Assembly: GCA_001642005.1 (NCBI GenBank)
Contig: LWCA01000432.1
Location: 1-27,572 of the forward strand
Direction of reading: 5' to 3'
Source: Intoshia linei
Taxonomy: Eukaryota; Orthonectida; Rhopaluridae
DNA: 27,572 nt
Shown one piece after another: positions 23,501-27,572 of the stretch; positions within the stretch are counted from its first letter, which is position 1; every line of letters begins with the position of its first letter. A model generated the notes under the pieces. The model saw only the letters and a program-made list of their open reading frames with translations, made no database searches and was not told the DNA's origin. The translations under genes and the position numbers were made by a program.

Positions 23501-25680
23501 ATTTTGGTCTACACTCCCGTGCTTGCTCCATTTTTCCTTACAGTTTAGTTTATTAAATTTAATAATTTTCATAGGTGTAATTTTTGAAGAAGCTGTTAGA
23601 AATATATTTATTACACCCACATTACTACGAGTTGTTCGTGTGTTTCGAATTGGACGTGCATTAAGATTAATCAAATGGGCTAAAGGAATTAGAAAATTAA
23701 TGTTTGCATTAATTATTTCTTTTCCTGCACTAGTCAATATAGGAATGCTCTTATTGCTCATAATTTTTATTTATTCAATATTTGGAATGAGTCTATTTGG
23801 TCACGTTAAAAACACCTTTGGCATGAATGACCTGGTGAACTTTCAAACATTTCCCAGGTACGATATTATTATATTTAATATTGTATATTTCCATTTATTT
23901 TAGTAGTTTTCTTGTATTGCTAAGACTTACTACGGCGGCAGGTTGGAACGAAATTTTGGATCCTTTAATGATATCGGAACCAGATTGCGATCCAAATTTT
24001 TGGACTAACCCACAAGGAGTAACATTACTTTATTTAATGCATCAGACCCTCTAATAGTGGCTTTTAATGTTTATATATTATATATCAACTCACCAATTTA
24101 AAAATAAATACAAACGCCAAATAAGTCTCAGTTTTTATAATATAAAAATTATACATCATGAACACTTTTAACCAAATTGTTATTAGCGGATTTTTCAAAC
24201 TTTAAAGGTGAGGGTTTATTAAGAATTTTTTAATGTATAGAATTTTAAGGTTTGGTAAAAAAAAATTCTGAAAATTCCCTCTTTTGACAGTTTAGTAAAA
24301 AATATGTTCATAATATATAATTTTTATATTATGAAAGCTAAAAAATTCATCAACGCCTCACTCTATATTATTATATAATATTTTTAAATTGACCCCTTGG
24401 GACGATATCGACAATATACTGTACACTGTGTATTACACATGTATGTAAAACAAATTTACAAAAAAATGTAAAAATTTCAATACGTTTAATTTGTACGCCC
24501 TGCATTTCCAAATGATTTGTTTTGTATACCCAGTTAAGAACCACTTATTAAATAACATTGAAAATATTGTAATTTTTAAATTAGGTTAAAGTAAAAGGCC
24601 CAAATGGAGACTGTGGAAATTATTACATTGCCATCGCGTTTATGGTTAGCTTCATATTTGTGACATACCTAATCATAATCAACATGTATATTGCCGTAAT
24701 TTTGGAAAATTTCACTATAGCTCACGAACAAGAAGAAGTAGGAATCACGGAAGATGATTTTGATAGCTATTATTCATCTTGGAAGATTTTTGATCCATAC
24801 GCAACTCAGTTTATAAAATTTGAAGATTTATATGATTTTGTCGATACCGTTGATCCGCCCCTCGGAATTAGAAAACCAAATGAAATATCTTTAGTAGCTC
24901 TCGATATTCCGATAGTGATTGGAGACAAAATACATTGTAATACATTGTACAGCAATTTTTAAAATTTTTGAAAAACTGCAGTCTGCCAATAATTATTTAT
25001 GTATTTAAAAAATTGGTTTTAACTTATAAGGCCTTGATTATAAATATAGAATATTATACATACCACTAACAAATACTCATTATTAATATTGTATGAACAG
25101 AAAGTCAATTAAATTCGTTTTAGGGACAATTTTGCAAAAATACAAAAAATAATAATTTTAAATACTAAAAAGAATTTTAGTGGCCCCAACATCTAAATAA
25201 TCTTAAAATTTTCAATATACTCGTCACATACGACTGGGCTATGTAATAATAATTATCTTATTATTGAATGTAAAACGTAGGCCTGGACATACTTATAGCA
25301 CTTTGCAAACATGTTCTGGGTAATATTGAACAATCGAAAGAATTGATACAACTTAAAGATGCATTAGATGCACACTATACAAAAGTATTTCCAATTCGTG
25401 AAGGACAAATTGTCATTTCTAGCACAATGAAGCGAAAAAAGGAAGACGGTACAATTTCGTATATTTAAAATAAATCTAATTAGTTGCTGCCAAAACCTTG
25501 CAACGAGCTTATAGAAAACACAGAAACGCCAATATATCCAGCAATTTGAAAGCTATAACACAAATGGCCATTAAAAGTAAGGATTTATCATCTAGCGGCA
25601 CCCATGGAGGAACAATTTCAAATGAATCCATTTCAGCTAGGACAACTCCAATGCTAGATAAAAACCAAAAACACTTGTAA
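5576..25680 (+). CDS. NaCP60E: Nav2-type voltage-gated cation channel (DSC1/BSC1 class, DEEA filter), complete, 24 exons
   Basis: Plasma-membrane four-domain voltage-gated channel. Exons: 5576-6067, 6104-6318, 6370-6498, 6540-6652, 7170-7367, 7429-7461, 8953-9010, 10395-10539, 10608-10745, 11194-11356, 14487-14806, 16484-16574, 16625-16854, 16895-17065, 17111-17313, 17351-17501, 19766-19809, 20412-20707, 21442-22854, 23575-23857, 23904-24018, 24585-24936, 25281-25448, 25484-25680. All introns are GT-AG and the phases close to 1905 codons plus stop. The start is the first ATG (MPETEK) of the open exon. Four S4 segments carry repeated Arg/Lys. The filter residues are D (10513), E (17409), E (22290) and A (23938). 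DEEA marks the Nav2 class, whose cockroach member is calcium-permeable; para-type Nav1 has DEKA. The C-terminus has an EF-hand-like region and an IQ motif (25498-25521). Exons 10-12 and 18 (linkers) rest on frame and splice fit only. Confidence 0.93.
6653..7169 (+). other. Nav2 intron 4, no element recognised
   Basis: A 517-nt intron of AT-rich sequence. It contains a short imperfect palindrome near 6965-6985 (AAGCCTTAAGGCTT) and a GTAAGGGATCGG stretch. Neither could be tied to a known element or to a target-site duplication. Confidence 0.4.
7546..8100 (+). repeat. Dispersed repeat, copy 1 (in Nav2 intron 6)
   Basis: Starts at GTTACAGTTTATTTAAG and is collinear with 11836-12260. Shared blocks include ATTCTGG.AT, CATAAGCAT.ATCAT, GA..ACCTC.AAAAA, the AGATTA.C.TTTTTTT stretch, TAACRCACACAAAAAATT and AAAAGCA.TTTAGTAT. 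Divergence is substantial, so the copies are old. There is no coding capacity. An (AT)n run at about 7587-7599 lies inside. The repeat class is unknown. Confidence 0.6.
8450..8525 (-). mobile_element. hAT-type transposon end, fragment
   Basis: Reading the minus strand from about 8521 gives CAGAGCCGTTTTAAGGCATG, then a GGGCAATATGGG stretch and GGCCCCC. This is the G/C-rich subterminal pattern seen at the ends of zinc-finger hAT elements. It stands out from the surrounding A/T. I could not find the opposite end or a target duplication. Confidence 0.4.
9073..9279. mobile_element. hAT-type MITE, 207 bp (in Nav2 intron 7)
   Basis: Terminal inverted repeats are CAGCGGTTCCCAAAT on the left and, reverse-complemented, CAGTGGTTCCACAATT on the right. 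Both are followed by a GGTCCG stretch in mirrored position. CAGYGGTTC termini are typical of hAT elements. A possible duplication is CTGTAGTG before the left end and CTATAGTG two bases after the right end. It carries no coding sequence and sits 22 bp left of another hAT element. Confidence 0.65.
9302..10362 (-). mobile_element. hAT transposon, ZBED-type, decayed (in Nav2 intron 7)
   Basis: The left end CAGTGGTTCTTAACCTTTTT and the right end, reverse-complemented, CAGTGATTCTTAACCTGGGC form inverted repeats. Both ends have G/C-rich GCCC blocks just inside. Flanking 8-mers ACATATAA and GTCTATAA match at five of eight positions, a weak target duplication. The interior holds the C-terminal part of an hAT transposase on the minus strand. 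At 1061 bp it is an internally deleted copy. Confidence 0.8.
9708..10095 (-). pseudogene. hAT transposase C-terminal (dimerisation) domain remnant
   Basis: The minus-strand frame runs from about 10095 ([13 protein letters not shown]) through ELQxD-like [12 protein letters not shown] and [20 protein letters not shown] to [11 protein letters not shown] at 9827. After a one-step frame change it continues with [10 protein letters not shown]...[13 protein letters not shown] to a stop near 9710. The Y/P-LW...A.P.S...VEK.FS pattern is the hAT C-terminal domain, closest in style to ZBED5-like proteins. The N-terminal zinc finger and DDE core are absent, so it is inactive. Confidence 0.8.
10746..11193 (+). 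other. Nav2 intron 9, nothing recognised
   Basis: A 448-nt AT-rich intron between the end of domain I and the first I-II linker exon. A short G/C-richer patch near 11085-11150 (ACGAGGCCCAAT ... GTACGGTAGG) has no assignable identity. Confidence 0.4.
11594..12715. mobile_element. hAT-type non-autonomous element, 1122 bp (in Nav2 intron 10)
   Basis: Ends are CAGTGATTCCCAACCT on the left and, reverse-complemented, CAGTGTTTCCCAACCT on the right. The inverted similarity continues into TTTACCC-like sequence. The flanks are AATTCGAT and AATTAGAT, a 7-of-8 match, as expected for an hAT 8-bp duplication. The interior has no transposase but carries copy 2 of the dispersed repeat (11836-12260). That repeat could therefore be the internal part of this element family. 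Confidence 0.8.
11836..12260 (+). repeat. Dispersed repeat, copy 2
   Basis: Direct-orientation relative of 7546-8100, beginning GTTACAGTTTATTTAA and ending near AAAAGCAATTTAGTATTAAT. It lies entirely inside the hAT-type element at 11594-12715. A small antisense open frame here has no protein-like features. Confidence 0.6.
12844..12930 (+). repeat. Hairpin-bearing repeat, copy 1
   Basis: About 85 bp starting AGGTTGACTGTTATGTATT, through ACAAACAGCACCTAG, to ATCAAAAAAATAAAT. It is nearly identical in order to 17629-17710. The first 40 bases fold: AGGT pairs with ACCT and CTGTT with AACAG. No target duplication or coding potential was found. Confidence 0.65.
13179..14162. mobile_element. hAT-type non-autonomous element, 984 bp (in Nav2 intron 10)
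   Basis: The left end is CAGGGTGGTCCAAA and the right end, reverse-complemented, is CAAGGTGGTCCAAA. The immediate flanks are CTATATAA and GTATATAG, matching at six of eight. The wider flanks on both sides (TTTTATATACTATATA, mirrored) extend the symmetry, which could mean insertion into a palindromic target or a longer inverted repeat. G/C-rich subterminal blocks (AGCGGGCCGCC on the left, GCAGCCGCC on the right) resemble hAT ends. No transposase is seen. Confidence 0.75.
14163..14486 (+). other. Remainder of Nav2 intron 10, nothing recognised
   Basis: Sequence between the hAT element and the exon 11 acceptor (AG at 14485-14486). A slightly G/C-richer stretch at 14365-14415 (CTAACGGCTAAGGGGACTC) has no identified family. 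Confidence 0.35.
14907..15364. mobile_element. hAT-type MITE with perfect 8-bp duplication, 458 bp (in Nav2 intron 11)
   Basis: A perfect target duplication ATCTAGCT lies at 14899-14906 and 15365-15372. Inside it the ends read CAGATGTGGGGAAACATTT and, reverse-complemented, CATAGGTGGGGAAAGTGTTA. The 8-bp duplication and the CAG-type left end with GTGGGG suggest the hAT superfamily. It is non-coding, with several GGGTGAATA-type internal motifs near 15020-15075. Confidence 0.85.
15634..16224. mobile_element. Tc1/mariner (pogo-like) MITE, 591 bp (in Nav2 intron 11)
   Basis: Terminal inverted repeats are CAGTAAACACTCAAAAAGTG on the left and, reverse-complemented, CAGTAAAGTAAACACTCGAA on the right. 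Both continue into GTGACCACTT. The flanking dinucleotide is TA on both sides (15632-15633 and 16225-16226), the insertion signature of Tc1/mariner elements. CAGT ends are common in the pogo/Tigger branch. The open frame near the right end is not a recognisable transposase. Confidence 0.75.
17629..17710 (+). repeat. Hairpin-bearing repeat, copy 2 (in Nav2 intron 16)
   Basis: Collinear with 12844-12930 over about 80 bp. The inverted arms are longer here: CTAGGT (17627-17632) pairs with ACCTAG, and CTGTT with AACAG. Preserved pairing in both copies suggests the hairpin belongs to the parent element. A 3' ATACCAAAAAAATAAAT tail is shared. Confidence 0.65.
17711..18600 (+). other. Middle of Nav2 intron 16, possible hAT remnant
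   Basis: AT-rich intron sequence. GGAGTGGTTCTCAAATTTG at about 17765-17783 resembles an hAT end (CAGTGGTTCTCAAA), but no partner end or duplication was found. The rest of the stretch has no recognisable content. Confidence 0.35.
18601..19257. mobile_element. Tc1/mariner (pogo-like) MITE, 657 bp (in Nav2 intron 16)
   Basis: Terminal inverted repeats are near-perfect for the first 24 bases, starting CAGTGGAATCCGCTTATAAG on both strands. They are flanked by TA at 18599-18600 and 19258-19259. Subterminal blocks repeat the theme CTTATA(A/T)CCGGACGTCTC in both arms, so each arm is internally repetitive. There is no transposase. The interior carries a 29-bp tandem array. CAGT ends plus a TA target indicate the pogo/Tigger side of Tc1/mariner. 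Confidence 0.85.
18730..18836 (+). repeat. 29-bp tandem repeat inside the MITE
   Basis: Consecutive units begin at about 18730, 18759, 18788 and 18817 (the last partial). Each has the core GTMGTAGAATGTA followed by ACATTCTATGGG-like sequence. Units differ at several bases, so this is a decayed minisatellite of nearly four copies. Confidence 0.75.
19810..20411 (+). other. Nav2 intron 17, mostly unassigned
   Basis: A 602-nt intron. Its 3' part contains TTCCGGGCACCTGTTC and GACACGGCACTG (about 20301-20334). Reverse-complemented, this reads like an hAT terminus (CAGTGCCGTGTC ... GGTGCCCGG). The opposite end was not found. Confidence 0.4.
20412..21600 (+). other. Nav2 domain II-III cytoplasmic linker, exon 18 and start of exon 19
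   Basis: Exon 18 (20412-20707) encodes [20 protein letters not shown] and then a Lys/Asn-rich stretch. It joins in phase 1 to exon 19 at 21442 ([13 protein letters not shown]), which continues through an acidic [10 protein letters not shown] run into domain III. The linker is around 150 residues in all. No domain is recognised. Confidence 0.8.
20708..21441 (+). other. Nav2 intron 18, nothing recognised
   Basis: A 734-nt intron. It begins with a TA/TG-rich microsatellite-like stretch (about 20720-20785, ATACATATACAATGTATATG). The remainder is unassigned AT-rich DNA. Confidence 0.4.
21600..22604 (+). other. Nav2 domain III and III-IV linker, exon 19
   Basis: A single uninterrupted exon covers S1 ([18 protein letters not shown]) through S6 ([15 protein letters not shown]). 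S4 is strongly charged: [18 protein letters not shown]. The pore reads [14 protein letters not shown]. The filter position (22290-22292) is glutamate where para-type sodium channels have lysine. The short linker ([19 protein letters not shown]) has VFL at 22494-22502 in the place of the IFM/MFM fast-inactivation particle, then the conserved YYNTLKRL. Confidence 0.95.
22855..23574 (+). other. Nav2 intron 19, nothing firmly recognised
   Basis: A 720-nt intron. CAGGGTGGTTCAATCTGTG at about 22884 looks like an hAT left end, but no matching right end or duplication was found. Confidence 0.4.
24019..24584 (+). other. Nav2 intron 21, nothing recognised
   Basis: A 566-nt AT-rich intron. CAGTTAAGAACCACTTATTA near its end (24532) resembles a decayed hAT terminus in reverse, without a partner. 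Confidence 0.35.
24937..25280 (+). other. Nav2 intron 22, nothing recognised
   Basis: A 344-nt AT-rich intron between the EF-hand-like and pre-IQ exons. No repeat or reading frame stands out. Confidence 0.4.
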
Positions 25681-25726
25681 TTTGTTAATACACATTTAAT
25701 GATTATGAATACATACGGTATATATT

Positions 25727-27265
25727 TCATGGTTCATAAACTTCAGGCATAACGTAAGTAATATCATCCCATGGATGCCTGTATAAATCTTGTTTTAATC
25801 GTCTTTGATCCATAAAATGTCCGATAAAGCCAATGCTTCTACCCAACACGAAAAGAGAATTCAAACAACCCATCTGAACATAATTCTGTGATTCTTCACT
25901 AAAATAAAGATGATACCAACATGTAAATTAGAATTAAACCTGGTAAAACACCCACAGGATCTCAATAAGTCAACCATCGTAACGGCTATACATCCGTCAA
26001 CGTTTAATATCAGATTAGATTTCTAAATTCAAATTAAAATTTCAAAAAACTCATTACCTTTGCTGTAGTAACTTGCTCCACTTTAATCGCATATTCCAGC
26101 AACTCAGTGCTATTGAAATTTTTAAATACATAGTCTTTCAAAATGGATACTCTTTTGTCAGGATTGTTGACCTGAATAATAAAATAAATGCACCACATAA
26201 TGATACCGATTTGACACGATGGCCAATTCCCATTATAAGCTTTCCTTCCCGTCTGACTTGATTAACAAATTCAGTTGGTAATAAATTTGTATCAAATGCA
26301 TTCGAAAATTGTTTAGCTGCTCCATTTAATGCACCTCCAAATTTTTCACCCTTTTAAAATTTTTAATGTTTTTTGGTTTATATAATTATTACGATAGTCA
26401 ACAACCCTGAACACAAGCAAGATATCAAATCTTTGCCAGCTCTAGCACATACAATTGTATTATGTGCACCAGAAACAGCAGGTCCATGATCGGCTGTTAA
26501 CATCAAACACATTTCTAAATATTTACACGCATAGGAAGGTAATCTAATCACGTTATAAATAACATTAAATGCGAAATACCGTTTTTGAAACCACAACAAA
26601 CCAAGTACTCCACCCAGTCCCATATCCTTATCGATAATTTCTGTAATTGGCATACCACAATATAACAATTCTTGGCCTCTTTCGTCAGTTATGGTAGACG
26701 TAAATGAAGCTGGTTTTCTAATTATACCCAATTCCTAAACATCCGCAATTATATTAAAAATATTGAAACATACCTGAGCCCACGAATAATCCATCGGAAC
26801 AGTCGGTGGAGGGATTTCAGGTGATTCAACTATTATTTTTTGGTTCAGCAATTCAGTATATACTTCCCTAATAAAAAAAATATTCAGTTTACACTATATA
26901 TTACTTGATTTTCACATCTAAACTATCAAATGTCGTTGGAACAATAGCTCCGGCAGCCCGGAATGCTTCATTTTTAGCTGTAGCTGTTTCATAATTGGCA
27001 TGTGCTAAAGATCCAGCATGACCGAATTGTACCTCAGAATTCAGTTTATCAGTACATGTACCAATGCACCAAGCAATTAATGGTTTTTCTATTATTTTTA
27101 ATTTCAGTTTTTCAATTACTTCATATTCCAACGTTCCTCCAACCTAAGTTAAGCGTAAAAATTTAAATTAAATAATCAATTACCTCTCCCAGTAGAACAA
27201 TCATTTTAATGTCATCATTTTCATTATACCTTTTGATGTGGTCCCAGTAAGTCGTTGAAGGATAC
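25727..27265 (-). CDS. ACLY: ATP-citrate lyase, C-terminal 410 residues (5' part lies beyond the window)
   Basis: A cytosolic enzyme that cleaves citrate with ATP and CoA to acetyl-CoA and oxaloacetate, feeding lipid synthesis and protein acetylation. Exons (minus): 27265-27184, 27143-26905, 26867-26774, 26734-26580, 26543-26393, 26350-26207, 26171-26058, 26022-25940, 25898-25727. All phases agree. The first exon starts in mid-codon (YPSTTYWDH), so upstream exons are missing, not lost. Visible motifs: [10 protein letters not shown] with the phospho-acceptor histidine (27018-27020); [23 protein letters not shown] and [11 protein letters not shown]; then the citrate-synthase-like part [36 protein letters not shown] and [16 protein letters not shown], ending in the TGA at 25727-25729. 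The human enzyme is about 1,100 residues, so about a third is here. The eight introns are 35-42 nt. Its stop lies 46 bp from the Nav2 stop, tail to tail. Confidence 0.96.
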
Positions 27266-27572
27266 CTAAAACAAGAATATATAAAACTAAAACATTAATT
27301 TGATGACAAATGGATTCCCAATTAAAATGCAACGCTACAATGTATATATAATAGGGTGGACATAATTTCAATATTTATGAATTTCTGATAGGACAAAATC
27401 CAAAAGTTTTCGTTTTGATTAGCAGACATAAAATCCAAAATCTTAACAAAATTCAAAAAGTTTATAAGGGTGCTCAAGGGCACAGAATTACAATATGAAT
27501 ATTAAGAGTATTACTTAATTATATAATCAAATTAATTCTAGGAAAGCCAAATAAGGTTCAATTAATAGTTTT
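27266..27572 (-). other. ACLY intron, or upstream sequence, at window edge
   Basis: The CTAAAA at 27266-27271 is the reverse of a TTTTAG acceptor, so this is intron on the minus strand. At more than 300 nt it is far longer than the gene's other introns. A GGGTGGACATAATTTC motif near 27353 resembles a transposon end, but the partner, if any, lies outside the window. Confidence 0.5.

Larger units (their letters stand above)
22605..25680 (+). other. Nav2 domain IV and C-terminus, exons 19-24
   Basis: S1-S3 finish exon 19 ([14 protein letters not shown]). After a 720-nt intron, exon 20 carries S4 ([23 protein letters not shown]) and S5. Exon 21 has the pore with [10 protein letters not shown], whose alanine is the filter residue. 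Exon 22 has S6 ([21 protein letters not shown]) and the EF-hand-like segment [20 protein letters not shown]. Exon 23 continues CLDIL. Exon 24 holds the IQ motif LQRAYRKH and a Ser/Thr-rich tail to the TAA at 25678-25680. The final intron is 35 nt. Confidence 0.94.

Noticed and set aside
22884-23519. hAT element in intron 19 starting CAGGGTGGTTCAATC
   Set aside because: The best right-end candidate (CACTCCCGTGC) matches poorly and the flanking 8-mers differ.
21395-23761. Antisense frames opposite exons 19 and 20
   Set aside because: They are shadows of strongly conserved channel exons.
1-27572. tRNA, rRNA, CRISPR or bacterial operon features
   Set aside because: No cloverleaf, rRNA-like block, regularly spaced repeat array or prokaryotic gene layout was seen. 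Every gene is intron-split.

Overview
This is a eukaryotic nuclear window. It is very AT-rich (roughly a quarter G+C by eye), its genes are split by GT-AG introns, and its non-coding DNA is full of decayed transposons. Gene content suggests an arthropod, most likely an insect. The central gene is an invertebrate Nav2 (NaCP60E/DSC1/BSC1-type) channel, flanked by an ER DnaJ co-chaperone and ATP-citrate lyase. Species cannot be settled from sequence alone. Many introns are only 34-42 nt, which is exceptionally short for an animal and points to a compact, unusual lineage (a strepsipteran insect is one guess).

Layout. Positions 55-1252 hold a decayed Merlin DNA transposon with long inverted repeats and a perfect 8-bp target duplication. 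A LINE 3' fragment follows (about 1430-1800). A complete DNAJB11 (ERdj3/shriveled) orthologue lies on the minus strand at 2255-3684: 11 exons, 353 aa. The 1.9 kb between it and the channel holds a fragment of gypsy-type reverse transcriptase and an inverted piece of a dispersed repeat. From 5576 to 25680, on the plus strand, I could assemble a complete four-domain Nav2 channel of 24 exons and 1905 codons, in frame throughout. Its selectivity-filter residues are D-E-E-A, not the D-E-K-A of classical sodium channels. On the minus strand, from 25727 to beyond the right edge, are the last nine exons of ATP-citrate lyase. They cover its CoA-ligase end, including the phospho-histidine motif, and its citrate-synthase-like C-terminus.

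The channel's introns fall into two size classes: about ten are 35-68 nt, and most of the rest run from 0.3 to 3.1 kb. Most of the longest ones contain transposable elements: several hAT elements (two with clear target duplications), a ZBED-type hAT pseudogene, two TA-flanked Tc1/mariner-type MITEs, a repeat carrying a hairpin, and a dispersed repeat with at least three copies. The channel and ATP-citrate lyase are tail to tail, with 46 bp between stop codons. DNAJB11 and the channel are head to head.

The three genes do not form a pathway: one is an ER chaperone cofactor, one a membrane cation channel and one a cytosolic acetyl-CoA-producing enzyme. I see no tRNA, rRNA or CRISPR array, and no evidence of a new defence or multi-gene system. 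The most interesting features are the extremely small introns, one of which is a 36-nt stop-free intron, and an intron-like gap of the same size inside the Merlin transposase.
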